From NCBI RefSeq assembly GCF_014647255.1, contig NZ_BMOV01000008.1, positions 95,454-159,453 on the forward strand: a DNA stretch of 64,000 nucleotides, written 5' to 3'. Both the position numbers and the translations under genes were made by a program. Below the pieces are notes generated by a model, which saw nothing but the letters and a program-made list of their open reading frames with translations, was not told where the DNA came from and did no database searches. Shown piece after piece: positions 45,768 to 55,031 of the stretch. The stretch comes from Iodidimonas muriae. Lineage in GTDB: Bacteria > Pseudomonadota > Alphaproteobacteria > Sphingomonadales > Rhodothalassiaceae. How positions within the stretch are numbered: the stretch's first letter is position 1; every line of letters starts with the position of its first letter.

Positions 45768-46544
45768 TCATCCTTTTCGTTTTTTACGGTTTTCGCCTTC
45801 TGCAATGTCGCGGATATCGGCGCTGGGCAAGACGCCCATGCGTCGGGCCACTTCCTGATAAGCCTCGATCTCGCCGCCCAAATCCCGGCGAAAGCGGTCT
45901 TTATCCAGCTTTTCGTTGGTTTTCATATCCCAAAGGCGGCAGCCATCGGGGCTGATTTCATCGGCAAGAATGATCTGGACATGCTCTTCGGTGTAGAAGC
46001 GTCCGAATTCCAGCTTGAAATCCACCAGCTTGATGCCGATTCCGGTGAACAATCCGCTCAGGAAATCATTGATGCGCAAGGCCATATGGATGATTTCATC
46101 CATTTCGAAATCCTGCGCCCAGCCAAAGGCGGTGATATGTTCTTCGCCCACCATCGGATCGCCCAGCGCATCATCTTTATAATAATATTCGACAATGGCA
46201 CGGGGGAGGGGCGTGCCTTCTTCCAGCCCAAGCCGTTTGCAGATGGACCCGGCGGCGATATTGCGGATCACCACTTCAACGGGAATGATTTCCACGGCGC
46301 GCACAAGCTGTTCACGCATGGAGAGGCTGCGCACAAAATGTGTGGGAATACCGATGGTGGCCAGTTGGGTGAACACATATTCTGAAATACGGTTGTTCAG
46401 AACCCCTTTGCCCTGCAAGGTGGCCCGCTTTTGTGCATTGAATGCGGTTGCGTCGTCTTTGAAATACTGGATCAGGGTTCCCGGATCGGGGCCTTCATAC
46501 AGAATTTTGGCCTTGCCTTCATAGATTTTGTTGCGACGCGACAT
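45768..46544 (-). CDS. purC: Phosphoribosylaminoimidazole-succinocarboxamide synthase
   Basis: PurC joins aspartate to CAIR to give SAICAR. The ATG at 46544 yields 258 residues starting [20 protein letters not shown], the regular start; the frame runs back to 46577 without family match. Motifs are [19 protein letters not shown], the metal/ATP segment [10 protein letters not shown] and [15 protein letters not shown]. It heads the operon purC-purS-purQ-purL-bolA-grxD. No regulator-binding site such as a PurR box was identified upstream. Confidence 0.97.
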   Translation of the reverse strand: MSRRNKIYEGKAKILYEGPDPGTLIQYFKDDATAFNAQKRATLQGKGVLNNRISEYVFTQLATIGIPTHFVRSLSMREQLVRAVEIIPVEVVIRNIAAGSICKRLGLEEGTPLPRAIVEYYYKDDALGDPMVGEEHITAFGWAQDFEMDEIIHMALRINDFLSGLFTGIGIKLVDFKLEFGRFYTEEHVQIILADEISPDGCRLWDMKTNEKLDKDRFRRDLGGEIEAYQEVARRMGVLPSADIRDIAEGENRKKRKG

Positions 46545-46686
46545 AACGGCTCCTGTCCGGCCCGCCCATGACGGCATGAACGAGTGCGCATCCCATCCGG
46601 ATTAAAGAGGGGACGCGGCCCTTATTGAGAATCGCGCGGACAATAGCCCATGCCCTGCCCGCGTACAATTGCGCATTTGCATTTGT

Positions 46687-47481
46687 TTATTGGGCAGGGG
46701 TGGGGCTGACCAGCAAGCGCACAATTTCATCAATGCCATTGGCGGCATCTGTTTGCGGATGGCGTACCAAAAGCGGCACTTGATGGCGAATGGCATCGCG
46801 TACTTTGGTATCAAAGCGCACAATGGCCGCCAGCGGCGGATTGGTTTTCAAAAAAGTTTGGCACACCTTGCGGATGGCTTCATAGGTGCGTTCTCCTTCG
46901 CGCTTGTTGGTGGCTTGATTGACCACCACGCGGATATCCGCTTCCGGCGCGCGCTGCACTGTCAGTTTGATAAAGGCATAGGCATCGGTGAGAGAGGTGG
47001 GGTCGGGGCTCATGACCGTCAGGATCAGGCCCTTATGGCGCGACAGGATGGTGACAGACGGATCGATGCCAGCTGCCAGATCAAGGATGACGTGATCATA
47101 ATCGGCGGCAATGGCGATCAAGCCGGCCCGCAAGGATAACAGCGTTTCGCGAGTAAGATTGCCCAAGGCGCCGGAGCCGGATTTGCCCGCCAAAACATGA
47201 TAACAGCCGCGACCAAAATCTTCTTCGCCATAAACGGTGATCGCCTCGGCAATGCTACGGGTGCCATTGATCACATCGCCAATATCGCGCTCGGGCGTCA
47301 GCCCAAGCTGGATATCCACATTGGCCAATCCCAGATCGCCATCGAACAACAGCACACGGCGGCCAGAGCGGGCAAGAACATGCGCAAGGGTGGTGGACAG
47401 CCAGGTCTTTCCAACCCCGCCCTTACCCGATGCAACGGTGATCAGTTTTCGTTCCAGATGGTCTTTGGATATGGGCGTCAT
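46687..47481 (-). CDS. flhG: Flagellar number regulator FlhG (MinD-like ATPase)
   Basis: FlhG/YlxH restrains flagellar number and FlhF activity. The 264-residue product is a MinD/ParA-type ATPase: deviant Walker A ASGKGGVGKTWLST near residues 17-31, FDGDLGLANVDIQLG, and LAAGIDPSV for Walker B region, with VVVNQATNKREGE later. It lacks an obvious membrane-targeting helix at the C terminus. It follows flhF by 1 bp and ends the fliF operon. The spacer to purC is 142 bp. Confidence 0.93.
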   Translation of the reverse strand: MTPISKDHLERKLITVASGKGGVGKTWLSTTLAHVLARSGRRVLLFDGDLGLANVDIQLGLTPERDIGDVINGTRSIAEAITVYGEEDFGRGCYHVLAGKSGSGALGNLTRETLLSLRAGLIAIAADYDHVILDLAAGIDPSVTILSRHKGLILTVMSPDPTSLTDAYAFIKLTVQRAPEADIRVVVNQATNKREGERTYEAIRKVCQTFLKTNPPLAAIVRFDTKVRDAIRHQVPLLVRHPQTDAANGIDEIVRLLVSPTPAQ

Positions 47482-47482
47482 C

Positions 47483-48508
47483 TCAACTCATCCGCTCTTT
47501 TGCGCGTTTACGGGAAAGGGCCGTGGGCAGGGTGGCAAACAATCGCGCCAGCATCAAAGGTGCCGGCGTTTCCAAGGGTTCGGCCACAAAGGGGCTACGG
47601 CTAAGACCGGCCAGCGCCAAACGACCGCCGCGGGCAATGGTCAACAGGCTGGCATAGCGCCGCGCCCCGTCAAGGCGGGTGGCAATGAAGCGCCGTGCCC
47701 CCATTTGGGCAAAAATTTCACCGATATCGGCGCTTTCCGCAGGATCAAGGCCCGCAGGCAACACCAGAACCGGCTCCGCATCGGCGGCTTTCAACAAGCG
47801 CACCAGACGTTCCAGCTCATCCATGGAATAAGGATTGACGCCGCAGCTGTCGATCAAGGTCAATTCGGCGGGGCGATCCCGCTCGATCGTGGTTACAAGA
47901 TCTTCGGCGGTTTGCGCCGTGCCGATATCCAGATCCATCAATTTGGCATAATGATCCAGTTGGTGCACGCCGCCGGATTTCACCATATCGGTGGTGATCA
48001 GTTTCACGGAATGGCCATGGACCCGCGCTTCCGCCGCCAATTTCGCTGCCGATACGGTTTTTCCGGCCCCCGGTGGCCCCACCAGCATGATGGGGCGCGG
48101 CAGAGAAAGCCCCAAGGGCGAAAAGCCGATCAGGCTGTCAAAAGCATGGGCCAGCGCATCGGCCAAAGAGGCGGCATCGAAGCTTTTTGCGGCATCCATC
48201 ACCCGTTCCGCCAAATCATAAGGCAGGCCATGATGGCCGATGATGGCCTTCAGATCCGCTATATCGAATTCCGGGGTGATAAAAGACGGGCCGCGCTGAT
48301 TGTCTTCCGTGGCGGGTGCGGGCCGGGTTTGCGGCGTCGTGACTTCGCGTGGCGGTGATTGATCGCCATCCACCGCGGCTGTCACGCGCACGCCGCCGCC
48401 TGTGGAGCTTTGCTCGACAGAGATGATGATGGCGTCCGGTCCCATGGCCTCGCGGACCTCGGCCATGACCTCTTTCATCGATTTGGCGCTGAATGATTTA
48501 AGACGCAT
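47483..48508 (-). CDS. flhF: Flagellar biosynthesis GTPase FlhF
   Basis: FlhF is an SRP-type GTPase that places flagella at the pole. The 341-residue product starts MRLKSFSAKSMKEVMAEVRE, the FlhF B-domain, then a short linker, an N domain and the G domain with P-loop GPPGAGKTVSAAKLAAEA, the Asp in LTLIDSCGVNPY, and VLPAGLDPAESADI followed by the TKLD-like ATRLDGARRYA. Walker and guanine motifs are intact. It is located between flhA and flhG as in many proteobacteria. Confidence 0.95.
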   Translation of the reverse strand: MRLKSFSAKSMKEVMAEVREAMGPDAIIISVEQSSTGGGVRVTAAVDGDQSPPREVTTPQTRPAPATEDNQRGPSFITPEFDIADLKAIIGHHGLPYDLAERVMDAAKSFDAASLADALAHAFDSLIGFSPLGLSLPRPIMLVGPPGAGKTVSAAKLAAEARVHGHSVKLITTDMVKSGGVHQLDHYAKLMDLDIGTAQTAEDLVTTIERDRPAELTLIDSCGVNPYSMDELERLVRLLKAADAEPVLVLPAGLDPAESADIGEIFAQMGARRFIATRLDGARRYASLLTIARGGRLALAGLSRSPFVAEPLETPAPLMLARLFATLPTALSRKRAKERMS

Positions 48509-48550
48509 GAACGTCCCTGTTCCTTATTTCTTCAATGCGTTTATGCGGCT

Positions 48551-50671
48551 TTATACCTGCCCCAAAGTGCGGATCTTCGCCTTTGGATGAATTTCACTTT
48601 GCGATAAAACGGTGGTGGCCGGGCGAACCCGTTCAATGATGGATCGTACATAAGGGCGAATGCCCGGACTTGTCAGCAAAACGGGTGTTTCTCCCCGCTG
48701 CGCCATTTTGTCATAAGCCTCTCTCAGATCGTTCATAAACTCTTGCAGTGCCGAAGGGGCCATGGCCAATTGACGTTCTTCCCCTTGGCCCACCAAGGAT
48801 TCAGCATAGGCTTGCTCCCATTTCGGCGAGAGGGTCAAGAGTGGAATGAAGCCATTGTCTCCGGTATGGGAAGAAGACAATTGCCGGGCAAGGCGAGAGC
48901 GCACATGTTCGGTGATGAGGACGATATTTTGCGTGCCACCCGCCGTTTCGGCAATGCCTTCCAGAATGGTCGGCAGATCGCGGATAGACACCCGTTCGCT
49001 GAGCAAGGCTTGAAGAACCCGCTGGATAGTGGACACACTGACCATATTGGGCACCAGATCATTGACCAGCTTTTGCTGGGCGCTGGGCAGATCATCCAAA
49101 AGCTTTTGCGTTTCTGCATAGGATAGCAGATCAGGCATATTGTCTTTGATAACTTCGGTCAGATGGGTGGTCACCACGGTGGCCGCATCCACCACCGTAT
49201 GGCCACGGAAGGACGCCTCTTCGCGCATGCTTTCTTCAACCCAGGTGGCGGGCAGTCCAAAGGCCGGTTCGGTTGTGCGTTCGCCGGGCATGTTTACAGG
49301 CTCGCCGCGCGGGTCCATCACCAGCAAAAAGCCGGGGCGTACTTCGCCGCGTGCCGCTTCGGTTTCCTTGATACGCAGGGAATAGCTGTTGGTGGGAAGC
49401 TGCATATTGTCCAGAATACGCACCGATGGCATCACAAAACCCATTTCACTAGCCATCTGGCGACGCAGGGCCTTGATCTGGTCTGTCAGCCGATATCCGC
49501 TGTTTTCATTAATTAATTGCAGCAATCCATAGCCCAGTTCCAGCCGCACCATATCAATGGCCAGTGCCGATGAAATGGGCTCTTCTTTTGGCTTTTCGGC
49601 TTTGCTTTCTTGCGCCTGCGTCAAATCCGTCTGTTCTTTTGCCACACGGGTTTTGCGGTCGATGGCAAAGGTGACATAGCCCAGACCGCCGCCCAAAAGG
49701 GCAAAGGGCAAAAAGGGAAGGCCGGGCATCAAGCCCAGCAAAACCAGCAAGGCTGCGGAAATGCCCAAAGCCTTGGGATAGGCGGTAAGCTGCTCTGTCA
49801 GGGCCTTGTCGGTAGAGCCTTCGGCCTTGGCCTTGGTCACCAGCATACCGGCGGCCACAGAAACGATCAGGGCGGGGATCTGGCTCACAAGACCATCGCC
49901 CACCGTTAGCACTGTATAGCGGTTGACGGCATCGGTGAACGACATGTCGTTGATGGCAATGCCCACCACCATGCCGCCAATCACATTGATGAAGGTAATC
50001 AGCAAGCCGGCGATGGCATCGCCGCGCACAAATTTCGCCGCCCCGTCCATGGAGCCGAAAAAGCCGCTTTCGTCTTCCAGTTCCTTGCGCCGGGCCTTGG
50101 CATCGGTTTCATTGATCAGGCCCGCCGACAGGTCAGCATCGATGGCCATTTGCTTGCCGGGCATGGCATCAAGGGAAAAACGCGCCGCCACTTCGGCGAT
50201 GCGCCCCGAGCCTTTGGTAATCACCACGAAATTGACGATCACCAGAATGGCGAAAACGATCACGCCAATGACCACCGTGCCGCCCATCAAAAATTCGCCA
50301 AATGCCTGGATCACATGGCCCGCGGCATCGGTGCCTTCATGGCCTTTGGCCAATATCAACCGCGTCGAGGCCAGATTGAGCGACAGCCGCAACATGGTCG
50401 CGATCAGCAAAATGGTCGGGAAGGAGGAAAGCTGAAGCGGTTTTTCAATGAACAGGCTGGTCATCAAAACCATCACGGAAAAGGTGATGGAGGTGGCCAA
50501 TGCAAAATCCAGCAGCCAAGACGGCATGGGCAGGATCAGCATCAAAATGATGCCCATAACCCCTACGGCCATGGCTACATCGGTGCCCCGCGCCGCCCCA
50601 AACAGAGAGCGCAAGCTGGCGGAGGCGCTGGCGGCTCCCTTGTCCGGTGATTTTGTGACGGCGTCACTCAT
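48551..50671 (-). CDS. flhA: Flagellar export gate protein FlhA
   Basis: FlhA forms the export-gate ring of the flagellar type III secretion system. The 706-residue product has about eight membrane segments (to residue 330) including FPTILLIATMLRLSLNLAST, ARFSLDAMPGKQMAIDADLS and the FHIPEP region GDGLVSQIPALIVSVAAGML. A charged linker leads to the cytoplasmic domain with QLPTNSYSLRIKE-like sequence, ending in a short tail that closes the ring. It follows flbD by 37 bp. Confidence 0.97.
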   Translation of the reverse strand: MSDAVTKSPDKGAASASASLRSLFGAARGTDVAMAVGVMGIILMLILPMPSWLLDFALATSITFSVMVLMTSLFIEKPLQLSSFPTILLIATMLRLSLNLASTRLILAKGHEGTDAAGHVIQAFGEFLMGGTVVIGVIVFAILVIVNFVVITKGSGRIAEVAARFSLDAMPGKQMAIDADLSAGLINETDAKARRKELEDESGFFGSMDGAAKFVRGDAIAGLLITFINVIGGMVVGIAINDMSFTDAVNRYTVLTVGDGLVSQIPALIVSVAAGMLVTKAKAEGSTDKALTEQLTAYPKALGISAALLVLLGLMPGLPFLPFALLGGGLGYVTFAIDRKTRVAKEQTDLTQAQESKAEKPKEEPISSALAIDMVRLELGYGLLQLINENSGYRLTDQIKALRRQMASEMGFVMPSVRILDNMQLPTNSYSLRIKETEAARGEVRPGFLLVMDPRGEPVNMPGERTTEPAFGLPATWVEESMREEASFRGHTVVDAATVVTTHLTEVIKDNMPDLLSYAETQKLLDDLPSAQQKLVNDLVPNMVSVSTIQRVLQALLSERVSIRDLPTILEGIAETAGGTQNIVLITEHVRSRLARQLSSSHTGDNGFIPLLTLSPKWEQAYAESLVGQGEERQLAMAPSALQEFMNDLREAYDKMAQRGETPVLLTSPGIRPYVRSIIERVRPATTVLSQSEIHPKAKIRTLGQV

Positions 50672-50708
50672 GGATGGTGATCCCGATTTTTAAAACAGAT
50701 TGGGGCGG

Positions 50709-52076
50709 TCAAAACGCGGCCCGCGCGCCTTCACCGGGCGCCGGTACCGGTACACCATCGGACTGATATTGATTGAGCTTGTTGCGCAAGGTGCGGATGG
50801 AAATGCCCAGAATATTGGCGGCATGGGTGCGGTTGCCCAGGCAATGCTTCAAGGTATCAATAATCAGATCCCGTTCCACATCGGCCACTGTGCGGCCCAC
50901 CAAAGGCGCACCGCCCGTTGCGATCATCTCGCCGTCATTTTGCTGTGGCTGTTCTGCCGCCGCGGTCATCTGCGGACGGGTGCCATCGGGCAGGGAGATT
51001 GCTTCGGGGCCGATTTCATCGCCGCTGGCCAATAACACCGCGCGATGCAGGGTGTTTTCCAATTCGCGCACATTGCCTTTCCAGCTATAGGCGCGCAGCA
51101 AGGTCCGTGCGCCATCGGATAGCGGGCGGAACGGAATGGCATTCACATCGGAATATTTGCGGGCAAAATAATCTGCCAGTGCTTCAATATCTGCGGGCCG
51201 TTCGCGCAAGGGCGGCACCCGAAGATTGACCACATTGAGCCGGAACAGCAAATCTTCGCGGAAGGTACCTTTTTTCACTTCCTCGGCCAAATCGCGGTTC
51301 GATGTGGCGATGATGCGGATATTCACTTTGACCGGACGGGCGCCACCGACCCGGTCGATTTCCCGTTCCTGAATGGCGCGTAACAGCTTGGCTTGCAGGC
51401 GGATGTCCATTTCCGACACTTCGTCCAGCAAAAGCGTTCCGCCATCGGCTTCTTCAAATTTACCGATGCGCCGGGCAACCGCTCCGGTGAAGGCCCCTTT
51501 TTCATGGCCGAACAGTTCCGATTCCAAAAGATTTTCCGGAATGGCGGCGCAATTGACCGAAACGAAGGTTTGTTTGGCACGATTGGATTTGCGGTGCACA
51601 AGGCGGGCAAACACTTCTTTACCGGTGCCGGATTCTCCGGTGATCAGGATGCTGGCTTCTGACGGGGCGACCTGTTCGGCCAGTTGCACCACTTGCCGTG
51701 TCACCGCATCGCGCACGATGAAGGTATCGTTTTCATCGGCCACGGCTTCCAAAACGGCCGCGATCAATTCCGCATCGGGGGGCAAGGGGATATATTCCTT
51801 GGCGCCATCGCGGATGGCCTGGGCTGCCGCGCGGGCCTCGGTGCCGATACCGCAAGCGACGATGGGGATGGAGAAATGCTCGCTTTTAAGCTGCGCGGCA
51901 ATGGCCTTGATATCCAAAGCAACATCCACCATCAACAGATCCGCCCCACGGCTTCGCAGGGTTTCAAGGGCGGTTTGTGCATCGGTTGCATGGGTGACGC
52001 GGGCTCCATTTTTCACGGCAATGGCCGAGGCATTCCCCAATTGGCCATCCAGTTTTCCCACGATCAGCAAGCGCAT
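50709..52076 (-). CDS. flbD: Sigma-54 activator FlbD (NtrC type)
   Basis: FlbD switches on sigma-54 hook and filament genes and represses early genes in Caulobacter. From the ATG at 52076 it has 455 residues: a receiver (1-115) lacking the acidic pocket (MRLLIVGKLDG) but retaining VDVALD, an AAA+ domain with Walker A ITGESGTGKEVFARL, the GAFTGA loop EKGAFTGAVARR, GTLLLDEVSEMD for Walker B, and a FIS-type HTH (AANILGISIRTLRNKLNQY). Phosphorylation at the receiver is doubtful; in Caulobacter FliX controls it. fliX is not in this window. It lies between motA and flhA. Confidence 0.95.
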   Translation of the reverse strand: MRLLIVGKLDGQLGNASAIAVKNGARVTHATDAQTALETLRSRGADLLMVDVALDIKAIAAQLKSEHFSIPIVACGIGTEARAAAQAIRDGAKEYIPLPPDAELIAAVLEAVADENDTFIVRDAVTRQVVQLAEQVAPSEASILITGESGTGKEVFARLVHRKSNRAKQTFVSVNCAAIPENLLESELFGHEKGAFTGAVARRIGKFEEADGGTLLLDEVSEMDIRLQAKLLRAIQEREIDRVGGARPVKVNIRIIATSNRDLAEEVKKGTFREDLLFRLNVVNLRVPPLRERPADIEALADYFARKYSDVNAIPFRPLSDGARTLLRAYSWKGNVRELENTLHRAVLLASGDEIGPEAISLPDGTRPQMTAAAEQPQQNDGEMIATGGAPLVGRTVADVERDLIIDTLKHCLGNRTHAANILGISIRTLRNKLNQYQSDGVPVPAPGEGARAAF

Positions 52077-52128
52077 AGTCTGTCTCCTGTCCCTTGCCGC
52101 CAAAACCGGGCGGTCGGACGATTGGTCG

Positions 52129-52890
52129 TTATTTGAAGTACATGATTTTGTTCGAGGGCGGCAAAACGGTGTTGATCAGCATTTCCAGCCGACGCGGATT
52201 TTCCTTGCGGCTGATAGAGGTGGCCCCCATGGCATAAACGGTATTGAGCAACGTCTCGTCCGATGCGATGCGCTCTGCTTTGGCGGCCAAGGGGATGAAC
52301 ACCAGATGGGCCATGATCGCCCCGTAAAGGGTGGTGAGCAACGCCACGGCCATGGCCGGCCCAATGGAGCTGGGATCATCCAGCGAGCCAAGCATCTGCA
52401 CAAGGCCGATCAAGGTGCCGATCAGGCCCATGGCCGGGGCCACTTCGCCCGCGCGGCGCAACACTTCGATGGAGCGCAGATAGCGATTGGCCACCGAATG
52501 GCTTTCCCGTTGCAAAATCGCTTCGGCTTCTTCCGCCGTGGAGCCATCAAGGATCAACTGGCAGGCATTGGCGAGAAAGGGTGTGTCGTCCATGGAGGGC
52601 AGAATTTTTTTCAGCACGATCATGCCATCTTTGCGTGCCCGTTCCGCCAGCTTCAAAACTGTCAGGGCCGCCAATGTCGGATCGCGCTGCGGTTCTGTGA
52701 TCAGCCGCCATAGCGTACGCGGCATATCGGCCAGTTCGCGACTGGAAAAGCTGATGGCCGTAACCGCCATGGTGCCCAATAAAACGATCAGGATTCCCGC
52801 CCCGTTGATAAAGGCCGCAGGGGCCCCGCCCAGTGCTATAGCAGCACCAAGCAGACCAAAAGCGGACAGCAGCGCGATCAGGGCGGACAT
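52129..52890 (-). CDS. motA: Flagellar motor stator MotA/PomA
   Basis: MotA pairs with MotB to form the ion-driven stator. The 253-residue product has four membrane segments; the last pair spans PAMGLIGTLIGLVQMLGSL with conserved Pro in AMGLIGT and GPAMAVALLTTLYGAIMAHL. Cytoplasmic charged residues interact with FliG. The compact length is of PomA type, so sodium coupling is possible but unproven. motB is not adjacent; the gene is inserted between fliN and flbD. Confidence 0.9.
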   Translation of the reverse strand: MSALIALLSAFGLLGAAIALGGAPAAFINGAGILIVLLGTMAVTAISFSSRELADMPRTLWRLITEPQRDPTLAALTVLKLAERARKDGMIVLKKILPSMDDTPFLANACQLILDGSTAEEAEAILQRESHSVANRYLRSIEVLRRAGEVAPAMGLIGTLIGLVQMLGSLDDPSSIGPAMAVALLTTLYGAIMAHLVFIPLAAKAERIASDETLLNTVYAMGATSISRKENPRRLEMLINTVLPPSNKIMYFK

Positions 52891-52895
52891 GGGCG

Positions 52896-53252
52896 TTACG
52901 TCCTTTCTGTCTTGATGATTTCGGTCATGGTGACGCCCAGATGGTCTTCCACCAAAACCACTTCGCCGCGGGCCACCAAGCGGTTGTTCACATAAATATC
53001 GATGGCTTCACCGATTTTCCGGTCCAGTTCCAGAACGGCACCGGGGGCCAGTTTCAAAAGCTGGCTCACTTCCAGATTGGCGCGGCCCAAAACGGCCTGA
53101 ACGCGCACCGGCACATCGAACACCGGTTCCAGATCATGGGCGCTCCGTTGTTCCTGATCGTCATCGACACTGCCGCGCGGATTGTCCGATTGCAGATCAT
53201 CAAGGGGAACCCCCTGAGCCGTTGTGCCATTTTCGTCTTCTAAACCGGCCAT
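52896..53252 (-). CDS. fliN: Flagellar motor switch protein FliN
   Basis: FliN forms the lower C ring with FliM and FliG. The 118-residue product has an acidic unstructured N terminus (about 1-35) and a SpoA domain: FDVPVRVQAVLGRANLEVSQ, LLKLAPGAVLELDRKIGEAI, and NNRLVARGEVVLVEDHLGV. It lies between fliH and motA in the operon, so it is the main FliN; the solitary FliN-like protein at 30793-31047 is a shorter paralogue. fliM is not in the window. Confidence 0.96.
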   Translation of the reverse strand: MAGLEDENGTTAQGVPLDDLQSDNPRGSVDDDQEQRSAHDLEPVFDVPVRVQAVLGRANLEVSQLLKLAPGAVLELDRKIGEAIDIYVNNRLVARGEVVLVEDHLGVTMTEIIKTERT

Positions 53253-53287
53253 GTGCTGTCCTCTGTACGGCTTGTCATTGTTTGAAA

Positions 53288-53926
53288 TTACGGGGCCGAT
53301 GGATCGGGGGCGTCAGGATTTTCATAGGGCGAGAGAAATTTCTGTACCGCTTCGCCAATCTGTTTCTCAAGGGACTTCATATCCCGTTCCGCGCCGCCAT
53401 CGGGCCATTCCACGCGACAGTCCTGCACCCCTAAATCCGGATCGGCCAACAAGATCACCTGACCGGCAAAGCCTCCTGTAAGCTTCAATGCGTCAAGGCG
53501 GCTCTGGATGGGGTCCAGCAGGCTTTCATGCACCCGCACCACAATGCGCGGTTCGCGGCGGCATCCATCCATACAGTCCGCCACCAGCGCTTCAATTTCC
53601 GAAAGCGGATGGGTGCGCATCAAAGACGGGGCCAATGTCATGGCAATGGCGTGGGCCAGTTTGGCTGCCTGCGCTTCCAGCGATTGTTCAATCTGGCGGG
53701 TTTGCTTGGCCATTTCGGCACAAGACGCCAAAATGCGGTCAAGAGTTTGCGCGATCCTGGCTTCCAGTTCGCCAAGCGCTTGTGTGCGCCCTGCGGCCAT
53801 GCCTTCCCGGCGGCCTTCTTCACGCGCCTCGCCGATCTGGCGGCGCAAGGCATCCAGTTCTTCTTGAACGGCATCGGCCCGGCTGTCGCCAAAGCTGGTG
53901 TCAAAATTGTATTTTACCGGTGCCAC
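53288..53926 (-). CDS. fliH: Flagellar assembly protein FliH (FlbE)
   Basis: FliH links the ATPase FliI to the C ring and restrains it. The 212-residue product has the family layout: N-terminal 20 residues with FDTSFGD, a long helical stalk of GxxxG-type repeats with EEGRREGMAAGRTQALGELE, then a C-terminal domain resembling V-type ATPase subunit E, with VVRVHESLLDPIQSRLD and VILLADPDLGVQDCRVEWPDG. The last is the FliH/HrpE signature. It lies between fliG and fliN as flbE does in Caulobacter. Confidence 0.88.
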   Translation of the reverse strand: MAPVKYNFDTSFGDSRADAVQEELDALRRQIGEAREEGRREGMAAGRTQALGELEARIAQTLDRILASCAEMAKQTRQIEQSLEAQAAKLAHAIAMTLAPSLMRTHPLSEIEALVADCMDGCRREPRIVVRVHESLLDPIQSRLDALKLTGGFAGQVILLADPDLGVQDCRVEWPDGGAERDMKSLEKQIGEAVQKFLSPYENPDAPDPSAP

Positions 53927-53991
53927 ATTAGCCTCATTCCCGATTTCACACGGTCTCTTTCATCCTTATGGAAGAAGGATGATATGTTGTT

Positions 53992-55008
53992 TTAATAGAT
54001 GAGTTCGTCTTCGCCCTTGCTGTCGGTCAGCATGATTTCGCCTTCTTCCGCCAGATCCTTGGCCTTGTTGACCATGGTCATTTGCGCTTCATCCACATCG
54101 CGCAGACGCACAGGTCCCATGGCTTCCATATCTTCGCGCAAGATTTTTGCAGCGCGTTCCGACATGTTGGAAAAGAACAGATCGCGCAGGGTGTCGGATG
54201 CCCCTTTCAGCGCCAAAGCCAGCTTGCCCTTGTCCACATTGCGCAGCAGGGTTTGCACCCCGCCGGGATCGAGCTTTGCCAGATCTTCAAAGGTGAACAT
54301 CAAGGCGCGGATGCGTTCGGCACTTTCCCGGTTACGATCTTCCAAAGCCGTCAGAAAGCGGGTTTCGGAATTGCGGTCGAGGAAATTGAAAATCTCCGCA
54401 ATGGTTTCATGGCTGTCGCGGCGGCTGGTGCGCGCCAGATTGTTCATGAATTCGATACGCAGGGTTTGTTCCACTTTGTCGATGATGTCTTTTTGCACCG
54501 CTTCCATGCGCAGCATCCGCATCACCACTTCCATGGAGAAATCTTCGGGCAGAACCGACAGAACCCGCGCCGCATGTTCAGGTTTGATCTTGTTCAGAAC
54601 CACCGCAACCGTTTGGGGATATTCGTTCTTCAGATAGGACGCGAGAACCATCTCGTTCACATTGCCCAGCTTGTCCCACATGGTGCGACCGGCAGGACCG
54701 CGAATTTCCTCCATGATGGTGCTGACCCGGTCACCGGGAAGGATCTTGGCCAGCAGCCGTTCGGTGGTATCGAAAGACCCGTTGAGAGAGCCGACGCCTG
54801 TGACTTCACCGGAAAAGCCGCTGAATAAAGTTTCCACGGTTTGGGCGCTCACCTGTCCAAGATTGGACATGGCAACGGACAATTCGCGCACTTCTTCTTC
54901 GCTCAACATTTCCCAGATCGGCTTGCCATAGTCATCCCCGATGGCAAGCATGAACGCCGCAGCTTTTTCCGGGCCGGACATTTTGGAAAGTTCTTTATCG
55001 TCAGACAT
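53992..55008 (-). CDS. fliG: Flagellar motor switch protein FliG
   Basis: FliG transmits torque from the stator and links C ring to MS ring. The 338-residue product has N, middle and C-terminal domains: [20 protein letters not shown] for FliF contact, [20 protein letters not shown] with the EHPQ-like segment, [20 protein letters not shown] for the middle-C interface, and a charged ridge in the torque helix ([20 protein letters not shown]). It follows fliF by 23 bp and precedes fliH by 65 bp. Confidence 0.97.
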   Translation of the reverse strand: MSDDKELSKMSGPEKAAAFMLAIGDDYGKPIWEMLSEEEVRELSVAMSNLGQVSAQTVETLFSGFSGEVTGVGSLNGSFDTTERLLAKILPGDRVSTIMEEIRGPAGRTMWDKLGNVNEMVLASYLKNEYPQTVAVVLNKIKPEHAARVLSVLPEDFSMEVVMRMLRMEAVQKDIIDKVEQTLRIEFMNNLARTSRRDSHETIAEIFNFLDRNSETRFLTALEDRNRESAERIRALMFTFEDLAKLDPGGVQTLLRNVDKGKLALALKGASDTLRDLFFSNMSERAAKILREDMEAMGPVRLRDVDEAQMTMVNKAKDLAEEGEIMLTDSKGEDELIY

Positions 55009-55031
55009 GATGATGCGCGGTCCTTGAAAAT

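Noticed and set aside
47237..48358. 373-residue open frame antisense to flhF/flhG
   Set aside because: It spans two clear genes on the other strand and has no family features.
51373..52713. 446-residue open frame antisense to flbD and motA
   Set aside because: Runs across two real genes and is of low-complexity Ser/Ala/Arg composition.
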